A stretch of 64,000 nt of DNA from CAXXOK01 sp963666755 (GCA_963666755.2 CAXXGW010000009.1:806001-870000), one strand, 5' to 3'. Positions 1-9,385 are shown, counted from the stretch's first letter. Numbers and translations: made by a program. The notes: generated by a model from the letters alone, not told the origin.

Positions 1-2913
1 GGCCCGGGGCGCGGCAGCGGCGCGGGCAGCATCGTGGCCTATTCGCTGGGCATCACCATGCTGGACCCCCTGCGCTACAACCTGCTGTTTGAACGCTTCC
101 TGAACCCGGAGCGCATCAGCATGCCGGATATCGACGTAGATTTCTGCTATGAGCGGCGGCAGGAAGTGATCGACTATGTAGCCCGCAAGTACGGCGCGGA
201 TCATGTGGCGCAGATCATCACCTTTGGCACCATGAAGGCGCGTGCCGTGGTGCGAGATGTGGGGCGTGTGCTCGGCATGAGCTACGCGGCGGTGGATCAG
301 GTGGCCAAGGCGATTCCCTTTTCGCTGGATATGACGCTGGAAAAGGCCGTGCAAATCAGCCCGCAACTGCATGAAATGGTCAACACCGACCCTGCCGTGG
401 CACAGCTGATCGAAACCAGCATGACGCTGGAAGGCATGCCCCGCCACGCGAGCACACATGCCGCGGGCGTGCTGATTACCGCCAAGCCCGTGACCGAGTA
501 TGTGCCCCTGCAGGTGAACGACGAGGTCGTCACCACACAGTTCCCCATGGGCACGCTGGAGCATCTGGGGTTGTTAAAGATGGACTTCCTGGGCCTGCGC
601 ACGCTTACGGTCATCCGCGACGCGCTGGATTTGATGCGGCAGGTTGGGGTGGATATGCGGGCGGAGGACATCCCCATGGATGATCCGGAGGTGTACCGCA
701 TGATTTCCGCCGGGGATACGGACGGCGTGTTCCAGCTTGAATCGGGCGGCATGCGTCTGTTTTTGCAGAACATGAAGCCCGCCTGCTTTGAGGATATCAT
801 CGCCGCGATTTCACTGTACCGCCCCGGCCCGATGGAGAGCATCCCGCGCTATATCGCGGGCAAGCATGACCCCGACAGCGTGCGTTACCCCACGCCGCTG
901 CTCAAGCCTATTTTGGACGTGACCTACGGCTGCATGGTGTACCAGGAACAGGTGATGCAGATTGTGCGCGATCTGGCGGGCTATTCGCTTGGCCGCAGCG
1001 ATCTGGTGCGCCGCGCGATGAGCAAGAAGAAAAGGGATGTAATGGCCAAGGAGCGCGCGTGTTTTGTGCACGGCGTGACGGACGAGGCAGGACACGTGAC
1101 GGTGGAAGGCTGTGTGCGCCGTGGCGTGCCCGAGGCGGTGGCCGAGCAACTGTTTGACGATATGACCGCTTTTGCCAGCTATGCCTTTAATAAAAGCCAC
1201 GCGGCAGCCTACGGCGTGGTGGCTGTGCAGACGGCATGGCTTAAAAAGCACTATCCGGTGCAGTTCATGGCGGCTATTATGAACAGCGTGATGGATAACA
1301 GCGGCAAGGTGGCCGGGTACATCCAGTACTGCCGCAGCCGTTCCATCCCCGTATTGCCGCCGGATGTAAACCAGAGCGGCTGGAAGTTTACCGTCGGCCG
1401 TGACGAGGCGGGCACCCCCGGCATCCGCTTTGGCATGGGGGCGGTCAAGAACGTGGGGTACGGCGCGGTGGAGGCGGTTGTGCAGGCACGCGCCGGGAAG
1501 CCCTTTACGGACTTTTTCGATTTTGTGGATCGCGTGCCCGCCGAGGCCATCAACAAACGCGTGGCCGAAAGCCTGATTAAGGCCGGCGCGTTAGATTTCG
1601 GCCGGTATAATCGGGCGCAGCTGCTGAGCGTGTACGAGCGTGCGATTGACGATGCGGCGCAGCGCCGCAAGGACAATCTGTCTGGGCAGGTAAGTCTGTT
1701 TGATATGATGGGCGGCCTGAACCGCCCCACGCATGCCGCCGTGCCCGATATGCCGGAGCACAGCCGCAAGGCGCTGCTCAACATGGAAAAAGAGATGACC
1801 GGCGTTTACATTTGCGGCCATCCGCTGGACGAGGTGGCGGAGCTGCTGCGCACCGGGTTCACCTCCGTGCTGGATGTGCAGGCCATGGCCGAAAATGAAA
1901 ATCATGGGCTGGATCATGACGGCGACGCGGTAACCATGGCGGGCATCCTGACGCTGGCTAAGGGGCGCATTACCAAGAAGGGCGCGATGATGGGCATCAT
2001 CACGCTGGAAGATTTGACCGGGCAGATCGAGGGGCTGGTGTTCCCCAAGGTGTACGACCGGTTTGTGAACCTGCTGATGGCCGATAATCTGGTGGTGCTC
2101 ACCGGCAAGCTCTCCTTCCGGGAGGACGAGGACGCAAAGCTGCTGGTGGACACCGTGCAGCTGCTGACCCCGCAGACGGCGCGGCAGGCACTGGAACAGC
2201 CCGCCACGGCGTGGCCGCGCGAGGCGCGGGCCGCCGCAGCGGAGGCGCTCGTCCCTACGGAATGGGCGCATGACCCGGCCAAGCCCTTTGCCCGGCTTTC
2301 CGAAGCCAACCTTGCCATGATGCGCGCTTACCCCGGTGCGGAAACTGCCGTGACGGTTAACGATCAACTGTTCAGCGGCGCGCCGCGCGCGCTGCCAACC
2401 GCCGGGGAGGCGCCTGTCGCTTCCGCGCGGCAGACGGCGCGGAAAGCATCGCCCCCTCAAGAGGATTTTTCAATCGACGCGTCGGAGCTGACGGAGGAGA
2501 CGTCTTTGCAGGATGACTTGGCGCCCCTGCAAGGGATCGAAGCCGAGGACGATGCAACAATTCTTCCGCAAGCGGAGACGGTTTCCGCTGCACCCGCAGG
2601 GCGAAAGGTTGCCGAAAGCCCTTTGCGGAAGCAAACCCAACCCGTAGCCACGGAGGAACCGCCGCTGACCGCCGCACAGCAGGCAAAGGACGCACCCCGG
2701 AAACTGCGCCTGACTTTACCCACGCGTGAGCCTTACATGGCGCAGGTCAAGGCGGTGTGCGAGGCGCACCCGGGCACGGTGCCCGCCTACCTGCGCATTG
2801 CGGACGAGGGGATTACCTTCCTGCTGGATCAGGCCTATTGGCCGGACGCATCGGCCGAGCTGCAAAGCGCGCTGGAAACGTTGCTGGGGCAGCAGGGGGT
2901 CAGCCTTATTTAA
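1..2913 (+). CDS. dnaE: DNA polymerase III alpha subunit, 5' truncated by window edge
   Basis: Replicative C-family DNA polymerase. The frame is open from base 1, so the PHP domain and the true start lie upstream; about 970 residues are present. The first residues read GRGSGAGSIVAY, the palm-domain glycine/serine motif, followed by PDIDVDF (about bases 124-144), whose aspartates bind catalytic metal in this family. The polymerase core, helix-hairpin-helix region (to about base 1780) and OB-fold region (about 1930-2170) follow. From about 2380 to 2700 the protein is a low-complexity Ala/Glu/Pro-rich linker, then comes a short ordered tail of about 70 residues. The internal GTG at base 34 is not the start. 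The gene ends with TAA at 2911. Family assignment is firm; the linker has no evident function. Confidence 0.96.
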   Translation, partial: GPGRGSGAGSIVAYSLGITMLDPLRYNLLFERFLNPERISMPDIDVDFCYERRQEVIDYVARKYGADHVAQIITFGTMKARAVVRDVGRVLGMSYAAVDQVAKAIPFSLDMTLEKAVQISPQLHEMVNTDPAVAQLIETSMTLEGMPRHASTHAAGVLITAKPVTEYVPLQVNDEVVTTQFPMGTLEHLGLLKMDFLGLRTLTVIRDALDLMRQVGVDMRAEDIPMDDPEVYRMISAGDTDGVFQLESGGMRLFLQNMKPACFEDIIAAISLYRPGPMESIPRYIAGKHDPDSVRYPTPLLKPILDVTYGCMVYQEQVMQIVRDLAGYSLGRSDLVRRAMSKKKRDVMAKERACFVHGVTDEAGHVTVEGCVRRGVPEAVAEQLFDDMTAFASYAFNKSHAAAYGVVAVQTAWLKKHYPVQFMAAIMNSVMDNSGKVAGYIQYCRSRSIPVLPPDVNQSGWKFTVGRDEAGTPGIRFGMGAVKNVGYGAVEAVVQARAGKPFTDFFDFVDRVPAEAINKRVAESLIKAGALDFGRYNRAQLLSVYERAIDDAAQRRKDNLSGQVSLFDMMGGLNRPTHAAVPDMPEHSRKALLNMEKEMTGVYICGHPLDEVAELLRTGFTSVLDVQAMAENENHGLDHDGDAVTMAGILTLAKGRITKKGAMMGIITLEDLTGQIEGLVFPKVYDRFVNLLMADNLVVLTGKLSFREDEDAKLLVDTVQLLTPQTARQALEQPATAWPREARAAAAEALVPTEWAHDPAKPFARLSEANLAMMRAYPGAETAVTVNDQLFSGAPRALPTAGEAPVASARQTARKASPPQEDFSIDASELTEETSLQDDLAPLQGIEAEDDATILPQAETVSAAPAGRKVAESPLRKQTQPVATEEPPLTAAQQAKDAPRKLRLTLPTREPYMAQVKAVCEAHPGTVPAYLRIADEGITFLLDQAYWPDASAELQSALETLLGQQGVSLI

Positions 2914-3091
2914 ACCCAAACCGGAACCGGGCAATGCTTTAGCGAAGCCTTATATAAGCTGTAATGCGCGCGGACGGCTCAGAGAATATTCGGCTGCAAA
3001 TCAGAAAAGGAACCCATAGCCGTCACAAATACGTCAAATTTCATTGGTATCCTGCCTTTGGAATCGAACAGAAGCTGGAGGCTTGATACGG

Positions 3092-3982
3092 ATGAAATGG
3101 CTACGTAAGAATCAATGGAAATGGATCCTCGACCTGGGGATGGCGCTGGGTCTGGCTTTGCTTTACAATAAGCAGGTTTTTGGACTGGCGTTTCATGAAA
3201 TCGCAGGGCTGGCGCTCGGCGGCCTGTTTATCCTTCATAAGCTGCTCAACGGCCGGTGGATCAAGGCGGTCGCCAAAGGCTTGTTCAGCCGTACTGTGCC
3301 CCTGCGGCAGAAGCTGTTCTGGGGTTTGGACGTGCTTCTGCTGCTGAGCTTTGGTTACGTGTTGGTCAGCGGCATCCTCATCAGCAAAATTGTGTTCCCG
3401 ACCTTTGGGGGCAACAAGGCGTTTACCGCGGGGCATTACGCGGCGGCGGCGCTGGCGCTGGCGCTTACCGGGGTACACGTGGGGCTGCACTGGGGTTGGA
3501 TTCGTCAGCGACTGCCGCTTGTGAAGAAGCTGCCCCTTGTGGCGCGGCGGATTCTAGCGGTAACGCTGAGTGTGGCTGTGCTGGCGCTGGGGGGTGTACA
3601 GCTGGCGAACACCGCTTTCCTGCAATGGATTGGCAATGTGGGTTCCATCTTTAGCACCACCCAAGCGGAGGGCGGCGGCAACGGAAACGGCTGGCGCGGC
3701 GGCGCCGGGGCGCAATCTACGGAAACCATCGCTGCGGATGGCACCGTTACGGAAGCGCAAACTGGCAGGCAAGGGCATAACGGCTCGGGGCTGGGCGGCG
3801 GGCAGGGCCTGCACAGACAGGAAGGCGCTGCGGGGTCGCAGGATGTCGGCAGCGTACTGTTACAGTATCTGAGCCTGCTATTTTCCTTTGCGGTGGTCAC
3901 AGCCTGGCTGGACGGTTTCTGGAACAACCGCAGGCGCAGCAGAGCGCGCAGGCTGGCAACCGGGGATGCGGTAACGGCCTGA
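3092..3982 (+). CDS. DUF4405-like integral membrane protein
   Basis: Predicted membrane protein of 296 residues with four hydrophobic segments in the first 190 residues and a fifth near the C terminus. Histidines sit in or beside helices (HEIAGLALGG, FILHKLL, AGHYAAAALAL, GVHVGLHWGW), the pattern of DUF4405/cytochrome-b-like proteins that may hold haem between helices; haem binding is inference. Between about residues 200 and 255 there is a Gly/Ala/Thr-rich, probably extracytoplasmic stretch. The ATG at 3092 was chosen because GGAGG lies at 3077-3081; an in-frame TTG at 3044 has no ribosome site. It stands alone after dnaE and ends in a hairpin terminator at 4204. Confidence 0.72.
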   Translation: MKWLRKNQWKWILDLGMALGLALLYNKQVFGLAFHEIAGLALGGLFILHKLLNGRWIKAVAKGLFSRTVPLRQKLFWGLDVLLLLSFGYVLVSGILISKIVFPTFGGNKAFTAGHYAAAALALALTGVHVGLHWGWIRQRLPLVKKLPLVARRILAVTLSVAVLALGGVQLANTAFLQWIGNVGSIFSTTQAEGGGNGNGWRGGAGAQSTETIAADGTVTEAQTGRQGHNGSGLGGGQGLHRQEGAAGSQDVGSVLLQYLSLLFSFAVVTAWLDGFWNNRRRSRARRLATGDAVTA

Positions 3983-4203
3983 CGGACAACCCCGACCTGA
4001 TGGCTTTCGATCGGATGCGCAGCGCGGCGCAGGGCAAAGGCCCCGTGCCGCGCTGCCGTCAGCGGAGTACTTCCGCTTTCTCTGCCTTGGTCAGCATATG
4101 GAATGGGTCGAACCAGGAGGCGCGGTACCGGGAACAAACGCCTTGTTTTGATCATCGGATTAAGGCGGAACCGAAGCTGGTGCAAAGAAAATCAATCGTT
4201 TGA

Positions 4204-4239
4204 TCCAACGCGGCGCGACGTTCGCCGTGTTGGACTTTT
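4204..4239 (+). terminator. Rho-independent terminator
   Basis: TCCAACGCGGCG (4204-4215) pairs with CGCCGTGTTGGA (4223-4234) with one wobble, followed by CTTTTC. It lies 220 bases after the DUF4405 gene on the same strand and ahead of the gntR promoter. The rest of 3983-4325 shows no gene. Confidence 0.75.
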
Positions 4240-4325
4240 CAGGTTATGAACAGGGTAAGGCGCGTTGTATATCCGAAAGCAGGCGAAACCGATTTTGTTT
4301 GTTTTGCCAAACTTGTGTAAAGCGC

Positions 4326-4356
4326 TTGACAAACCGATCCTGAATCGTTAGTATAC
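4326..4356 (+). promoter_or_regulatory. Promoter with overlapping GntR-type operator
   Basis: TTGACA at 4326-4331 and TAGTAT at 4349-4354, 17 bases apart, lie 34 bases before the gntR start. The perfect palindrome GTATAC (4351-4356) overlaps the -10 and fits the short GT-N-N-AC core recognised by GntR/FadR-type regulators, so autorepression is likely (inference). Confidence 0.7.
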
Positions 4357-4387
4357 AAAATACAAAGAAAGTACAAGGGGTGTCGGA

Positions 4388-5080
4388 ATGTCAGTCATGC
4401 GCTTTACTCCCTCGGTCGAAAGCAAACCGATTCGCGAAATCGCCTACGAAACGCTCAAGCACGCCATCATCACAGGGCAGATTCCGGCAGGCTCGCGCAT
4501 CGTGGAAACGGAGTATGCCGATCGGCTGCACATCAGCCGCACGCCGCTGCGCGAGGCATTGCGCAAGCTGGAGCGGGACGGGCTGGTGGAATATGTGCTG
4601 CGCCGCGGCGTGGTGGTGCGTGCCTTTACCCTGGCCGATGTGGAGGAGATTTACACCATCCGCAACGCGCTGGAGATGCTCACACTGCCCTCCATCATTG
4701 AGAACGCGACGGCGGAGGATATCCGCTCCATGCGTGAGAAGCTGCATAAGATGGATGCCTACATTGCCAAGAGCGACATCGAAGGCCTTTCTCCGCTGGC
4801 ACGTGCTTTCCATGATCAGCTGACCTCCATTTCGGGCCTGAACCGCATCCTGCGGGTGATCCAGAGCCAGGACGAGTACATCCGCCGCTTTTCGGCGGTC
4901 AGCATCGCACGCGAAACCCGTCGAAAAACCGCGCATGAGGAGCATTACAAGCTGGTGGAGCTGGTGGAGCAAAAAGACCTGCCCAGCTTTGAAAAGCTGA
5001 TGCGTAAGCACATCGAGCGTAGCAAGGAAACCTGCCTGGCGGCGCTGAGCGAGGCACATTTCCAACAGGAAAAGGAATGA
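4388..5080 (+). CDS. GntR family regulator, FCD (FadR-like) subfamily
   Basis: DNA-binding transcription factor of 230 residues. Residues about 14-75 form the winged helix: the run ETEYADRLHISRTPLREALR carries the GntR signature SRTPLREAL, followed by a wing ending GLVEYVLRRGVVVR. The C-terminal half (about 85-220) is all-alpha and fits the FCD effector domain, with metal-ligand-like histidines in AFHDQL and a late KHIERSKE helix. The start ATG follows an AAGGGG stretch. It has its own TTGACA promoter overlapping a GTATAC palindrome. The next gene, an M3 peptidase, starts 68 bases downstream and may be co-transcribed. Effector unknown; FCD proteins usually sense small carboxylic acids. Confidence 0.88.
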   Translation: MSVMRFTPSVESKPIREIAYETLKHAIITGQIPAGSRIVETEYADRLHISRTPLREALRKLERDGLVEYVLRRGVVVRAFTLADVEEIYTIRNALEMLTLPSIIENATAEDIRSMREKLHKMDAYIAKSDIEGLSPLARAFHDQLTSISGLNRILRVIQSQDEYIRRFSAVSIARETRRKTAHEEHYKLVELVEQKDLPSFEKLMRKHIERSKETCLAALSEAHFQQEKE

Positions 5081-5148
5081 ACCGCCGTTCCCGCCGCACA
5101 CCGGCGGGAACATATTTTTATGCCCGCACGGCAAAGGAGTCGGTCACA

Positions 5149-6912
5149 ATGGAAACCACATGGGACCTTGGCGTGTTTTATCAGAACTTTAACGACCCAG
5201 CCCTGCGGGCGGATATCCAAGCGATTCCCGCGCTTGTGGCGCAGGGACACGCGCTTCTGGCCGCGCTGCTGAGCGATGTGGAGCGGCTGGAACGGCTGGT
5301 AGGCCAGCTGGAAGCGTTGCAGAACAAGCTCTCCCGCACGATGCTGTATTGCCAGCTGACGCTGGCCGCCGAAACGGAAAACCGCGAGGCATTCCGCATG
5401 CTGGAAGAGCTTAGCGCGCTTTCGGTGGATGCGCAGGTATTCCAGAGCGCATGTACCCGCTGGATTGGCGGTGTTGCGGATTTGGAAGCGGCTATTGCGG
5501 CCAGCCCGACGCTTACGGCCAACGCCTTCGTACTGCGCGAGGCGCAGCGGGAAGCCGCGCATATGCTGCCGGAAAGCATGGAAAAATGGATGCTGCGCAT
5601 GTCGTTAAGCGGCGGCGACGCGTTCCAGAAACTGCGGGATCAGCTGATGGGCACGCTGACCGTCGAGCTGGACGGCAAATCCCTTCCGCTGCCTGCGGTG
5701 CGCGGCATGGCGTATGATCCGGACCCCGACGTACGCAAGCGCGCCTATGAGGCGGAGCTGAAAGCCTACCCCAAGGTGGCGCTCCCGATGGCGTTCTGCC
5801 TGGGCGGCATCAAGGGCGAGGCGCTTACCATGTGCGAAGCCCGCGGCTATGCCGATGTGCTGACCCAGCAACTGGCGGAAAGCCGAATGGATCACGAAAC
5901 GTTGGATGCACTCTGGACAGCTGTGCGGGAGGCGCTGCCGGACTTCCGCCGCTATCTGCGCGCCAAGGCGAAATTGCTGGGGTATGCGCAGGGGCTGCCG
6001 TTTTATGATCTGTTTGCGCCGGTGGGCAAGGATACGCGCACATACTCGCTTGCCGAGGCGCAGGCGCTGCTGCGCGAGGCCTTCGGCAAGTCGCACCCTG
6101 CCATGGCCGACTTCATGGCGCAGGCGATGGACAGCCGCTGGATTGATTACTTCCCGCGCGAGGGCAAGGAGGGCGGCGCGTTCTGCGCCGAGAGCCACGA
6201 GCTGCGGCTGAGCCGCATCCTGACGAACTTTGTGGGCAGTTTTTCGGATGTGAGCACGTTGGCGCATGAGCTGGGGCATGCCTGGCATGCGCACTGCCTG
6301 GAGCAGGTACCCGTGCTGATGGCCCAGCCCCCGATGCCGCTGGCGGAAACGGCTTCCACCTTTAACGAAACGATGCTGGCCCGGACCGTGCTGGCCGATG
6401 CCGATCCGGAGACGGCCTTTGCTCTGCTGGAAGGGCAACTGATGGAAGCGACCCAGTGCATTGTGGACATCTACAGCCGTTTTCTGTTTGAAAGCGCGGT
6501 GTTTGAGGCGCGAAAGACCCATACCCCCGCTGTGGAGGAACTGCGCGCCCTGATGCTGGACGCGCAGGAGCAGGCCTACGGCGATGGGCTTGACCCCGCC
6601 GTGCGCCATGCGGATATGTGGATCAACAAGGGGCATTACTATACCGTGGGGCTGCATTACTACAACTTCCCCTACGCGTTTGGGCTGTTGTTCGGACTTT
6701 GCGTATACCGGAGGTTTGAAACCGAGGGCGCGGCCTTCCTGCCCCGGTATGATGCGCTGCTGGCAGCCTGCGGCAGCGACAGTGTGGCGAACGTGGCGGC
6801 CGGCGTAGGCATCGACGTACGCAGTGCGGATACCTGGCGCGGTGCGCTGGATGTGATCCGGGAGGAGATCGACGCGTTCGAGCTGCTGGCGGCGCGCAAG
6901 TCTAAGCCGTGA
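5149..6912 (+). CDS. M3 family zinc oligoendopeptidase (PepF-like)
   Basis: Cytoplasmic metallo-oligopeptidase of 587 residues, the usual length for PepF-type M3 enzymes. The zinc motif HELGH (residues 373-377) sits in THxHExGH-like context, STLAHELGHAWHAH, and the third ligand region ETASTFNE follows about 25 residues later. The C terminus has the family's GHYYTVGLHYYNFPYAFG run. No signal peptide. The ATG at 5149 has AAAGGAG at 5133-5139; the longer frame opening at 5077 overlaps the gntR stop and lacks a ribosome site. The stop overlaps the start of the cca gene in GTGA, so the two are translationally coupled. Function: degradation of short peptides. Confidence 0.92.
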   Translation: METTWDLGVFYQNFNDPALRADIQAIPALVAQGHALLAALLSDVERLERLVGQLEALQNKLSRTMLYCQLTLAAETENREAFRMLEELSALSVDAQVFQSACTRWIGGVADLEAAIAASPTLTANAFVLREAQREAAHMLPESMEKWMLRMSLSGGDAFQKLRDQLMGTLTVELDGKSLPLPAVRGMAYDPDPDVRKRAYEAELKAYPKVALPMAFCLGGIKGEALTMCEARGYADVLTQQLAESRMDHETLDALWTAVREALPDFRRYLRAKAKLLGYAQGLPFYDLFAPVGKDTRTYSLAEAQALLREAFGKSHPAMADFMAQAMDSRWIDYFPREGKEGGAFCAESHELRLSRILTNFVGSFSDVSTLAHELGHAWHAHCLEQVPVLMAQPPMPLAETASTFNETMLARTVLADADPETAFALLEGQLMEATQCIVDIYSRFLFESAVFEARKTHTPAVEELRALMLDAQEQAYGDGLDPAVRHADMWINKGHYYTVGLHYYNFPYAFGLLFGLCVYRRFETEGAAFLPRYDALLAACGSDSVANVAAGVGIDVRSADTWRGALDVIREEIDAFELLAARKSKP

Positions 6913-8240
6913 GCGGGGAAGCGTACCGCGCTCCGTGGCTGGTAACCGCCGCCCAAGTGTTTGCGGCGGCGGACGCGCCCCTGTATGCCGTTGGCGGCGT
7001 TGTACGCAATGATTGCATGGGCCTGCCCGCCAGCGATGTCGACCTGTGCGGCCCCACGCGGCCGGAGCAGGTGGCGGCTTTCTGCGAAGGGTCTGCCGTG
7101 CGTACCGTGCTGCGCGCCGCGCACTTTGGCACGGTGGAATTGCACGTGGCGGACGCCGATGGGCGGCACATGGGGGAGTACACCACGTTTCGCGTGGATA
7201 GTTACCGGGGCGGACACCAGCCCTTTGCGGTGCGGTTTGCCGATACGCTGGAGGTGGACGCCCTCCGGCGCGATTTTTCGGTGAACGCGCTATATCGGCG
7301 GTTGCTGCCGGAAGGGCCCGGGCCCATCAGCGATCCGACCGGCGGGCTCACACACTTGCAACGGGGCATCCTGCATACCGTGACCGAGGATCCGGACCTC
7401 GTGCTGCAGGACGACGGCTTGCGCATCCTCCGGGCGGCGCGTTTTCAGGCGGAACTGGGGCTGCGCCCGACCGGCGCGCTGCTGGCATCCGCGCAAAAGT
7501 ATGCGCCGTTGCTTTCACAGATTGCCCGCGAACGCCTGCGGGATGAACTGGCAAAGCTGCTCACAGCCGATACGCGGTATCCGACCCTCCGGCGTGAGGA
7601 GGCCCCCGTGCCCGCGGGGCTGCGAACCTTGCGCGCGGTGGGGGCGTGGCCGCTGCTGTTTCCGGATTTTTCGGCTGATGAGGCGGCGATTGCCGCGCTG
7701 GGCACGTATCACCCCCCGGAGGGAATGCCCGCCCTTGCGGGCAAGCTGGCGCTGCTGTTCCATACCGCCGAGCCGAATGCGCTATCCGCATGGATGCAAA
7801 CCTACCGCTTTGCGCAAAAGGATGCGCTGGCGGCCGCTGCCGCGCTGACTGCCACCCGGGCCCTTGCGGAAGGCAAGCTGACCCTTGCGGATGCCATGCG
7901 GCTTGGCAAACCCGTGATCGCGCACGCGTGCGAGGCTTTCGCCGCGCTGAAGGCGCAAGGGGTTGCCTGCGATGCGGCGTTGGACGCGGTCCTTACGCTT
8001 GCCGAAACGATGCGTGATCCTGCTCTGCCCCCAACCCTGCGGGAACTGGCCGTGCGCGGAGACGCACTGCTACCGCTGGTGGAAACCGCGCAAATACCGC
8101 GCTCCGAGGTTGGCAGGCTATTGGAGGCTTTATGGCGCGCAACAGTGGAGCGCCGCGTCCCCAATGAACGGGAGGCGCTTTTGCAGCTTGCGGCGCAACT
8201 GCTGCGAACGGATAAGCCCATACCGGGGAAACCATACTGA
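6909..8240 (+). CDS. cca: CCA tRNA nucleotidyltransferase / poly(A) polymerase family
   Basis: Class II tRNA nucleotidyltransferase that adds or repairs the 3' CCA end. In 443 residues the N terminus shows the family core: YAVGGVVRND (flexible-loop GG motif), then SDVDLC, the DxD that holds catalytic metals. An RRDFSVNAL motif follows (about residue 118), then GILHTV and DDGLRILRAARFQAELG, which forms the ATP/CTP-templating neck. The rest is the helical body and tail. No HD domain is evident. The GTG start overlaps the stop of the peptidase gene by four bases. Whether it adds CC, A or CCA cannot be told by eye. Confidence 0.88.
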   Translation: MSGEAYRAPWLVTAAQVFAAADAPLYAVGGVVRNDCMGLPASDVDLCGPTRPEQVAAFCEGSAVRTVLRAAHFGTVELHVADADGRHMGEYTTFRVDSYRGGHQPFAVRFADTLEVDALRRDFSVNALYRRLLPEGPGPISDPTGGLTHLQRGILHTVTEDPDLVLQDDGLRILRAARFQAELGLRPTGALLASAQKYAPLLSQIARERLRDELAKLLTADTRYPTLRREEAPVPAGLRTLRAVGAWPLLFPDFSADEAAIAALGTYHPPEGMPALAGKLALLFHTAEPNALSAWMQTYRFAQKDALAAAAALTATRALAEGKLTLADAMRLGKPVIAHACEAFAALKAQGVACDAALDAVLTLAETMRDPALPPTLRELAVRGDALLPLVETAQIPRSEVGRLLEALWRATVERRVPNEREALLQLAAQLLRTDKPIPGKPY

Positions 8241-8744
8241 CGAAAACAGCGTGCGATGGCTTGCCGGAAACACAAATACAAGCCAAGTGAGGCACACGTT
8301 TCCCGTTGGTCAATTTGCCCGTGCATAACGCGAATGGTTAATCATGTTCGGTGGCTATTGTTCAGGCGATACTCCGGTATGATGATAAAACAACGCAGTA
8401 ATGCGTTACGGAAAGGCTGCAAAGCGAATTAACCAACAGTACGTGGGGGATTCTGCCTGCGTAGATTGGAAGTCAGAGCAGATACAGGCAGCCCAGAAAA
8501 GACCTGATCGCCTGAGAACCGTCTGGGAAACCCGCAGACAACCCGGCAACCAGACGAACCCGGCAACATGCGCAAAGATTATAGGCGTTGCGGTGGTTCC
8601 GAAATACCGCAAGCGATACTGATTGTTGGCCTCAAACGCAACCCTGCCAACGCATTCGCAAGGACGCACATCGCGGACGGAACGTATCCCGGGCGCATTC
8701 CCTCGGCTGCACGACGAAAAAACTGGCAAACCTGCGAAAAAGGC
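8241..8744. other. Intergenic stretch without a recognisable gene
   Basis: No convincing coding region: the 73-codon frame at 8401 lacks a ribosome site and conserved motifs. A short direct repeat is visible at about 8527-8572, where AACCCGGCAAC occurs twice (with a third weaker AACCCGCAGAC). A possible hairpin pairs CTGCCTG with CAGGCAG around 8454-8500. No tRNA, RNase P, tmRNA or SRP signature was seen. Confidence 0.4.
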
Positions 8745-8773
8745 TTGCTAAGTAGCGGGTAATATGATACAAT
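8745..8773 (+). promoter_or_regulatory. Promoter of rpmE
   Basis: TTGCTA at 8745-8750 and TACAAT at 8768-8773 with a 17-base spacer, about 50 bases before the rpmE start. Confidence 0.7.
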
Positions 8774-8827
8774 CACATTCGCGGTTCTAAGAACCTGACA
8801 CAGCATGCGCAAAAGAGGTGAATTCGC

Positions 8828-9028
8828 GTGAAAGAAAAAATCCATCCGAAATATGGCAAGGCCATCGTCCGTTGCGTATGCGGTGAGACGTTTGAGACCG
8901 GTTCGACCAAGCAGGAGCTGAAGGTGGAAATTTGCTCCAAGTGCCATCCGTTCTTTACCGGCAAGCAGAAGCTGGTAGACAGCGGCGGGCGCGTGGATCG
9001 CTTCAAGAAGCGTTTCAACATCGAATAA
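8828..9028 (+). CDS. rpmE: 50S ribosomal protein L31, zinc-binding type
   Basis: Large-subunit ribosomal protein of 66 residues. It opens MKEKIHPKYG and carries the zinc-ribbon cysteines C16, C18, C36 and C39 (CVCGETF ... CSKCHPFFTG), so it is the C+ form that holds zinc. The C terminus GGRVDRFKKRF is characteristic of the family. GTG start, preceded by AGAGGTG. Monocistronic: own promoter at 8745 and terminator directly after the stop. Confidence 0.95.
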   Translation: MKEKIHPKYGKAIVRCVCGETFETGSTKQELKVEICSKCHPFFTGKQKLVDSGGRVDRFKKRFNIE

Positions 9029-9039
9029 CGCAACAATGC

Positions 9040-9067
9040 GGGCGGAGGGTTACCTTCGCCCGTTTTG
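9040..9067 (+). terminator. Terminator of rpmE
   Basis: GGGCGGAGG and CCTTCGCCC form a 9-bp stem (one wobble) with a short loop, followed by GTTTTG. Starts 11 bases after the rpmE stop. Confidence 0.85.
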
Positions 9068-9077
9068 TCTGCCCGAA

Positions 9078-9112
9078 AGAGAACCGCCGGTGATGCCGGT
9101 GGTTCTCTTTTC
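9078..9112 (+). terminator. Second hairpin terminator after rpmE
   Basis: AGAGAACCGCCGG (9078-9090) pairs with CCGGTGGTTCTCT (9096-9108) over 13 bp with one wobble and a five-base loop, followed by TTTTC. It forms a tandem backup to the first rpmE terminator. Confidence 0.7.
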
Positions 9113-9235
9113 GCGGATAACAATTTTTCCAACAAGGCACTGAGGAGAAACGGAGCGCCGCCAGTGGACAAACTGCATGGAGAGAACCGGAGAATCCGGG
9201 AAACAGCATGCTGCATGAATAGGGATGTTTCATTA

Positions 9236-9385
9236 GGTGCCGGTATTCCCAACAGGCCATTTGCTTACGGTAGCACTAACACAAAAGGAAATCCTTTAGA
9301 ATTTATCCATCAACAGCAGAAAAAAGCCGGTGTTCCCGGCAAGCCATTTGCCTGCGGAAACACCGGCATAAAAGGGAACCCAGCA
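9236..9385. repeat. Two imperfect copies of a terminator-containing segment
   Basis: About 57 bases from 9237 (GCCGGTATTCCC ... CCATTTGC ... AAAAGGAAATCC) reappear from 9327 (GCCGGTGTTCCC ... CCATTTGC ... AAAAGGGAACCC) at roughly 70 percent identity by eye. Only the second copy can fold into the strong hairpin that ends the nfn operon, so the first looks like a decayed duplicate. Confidence 0.55.
9320..9367 (-). terminator. Terminator of the ridA-nfnAB operon
   Basis: On the minus strand GCCGGTGTTTCC and GGGAACACCGGC form a 12-bp stem with one mismatch, followed by six T (9320-9325). It lies about 90 bases past the nfnB stop. Confidence 0.85.
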
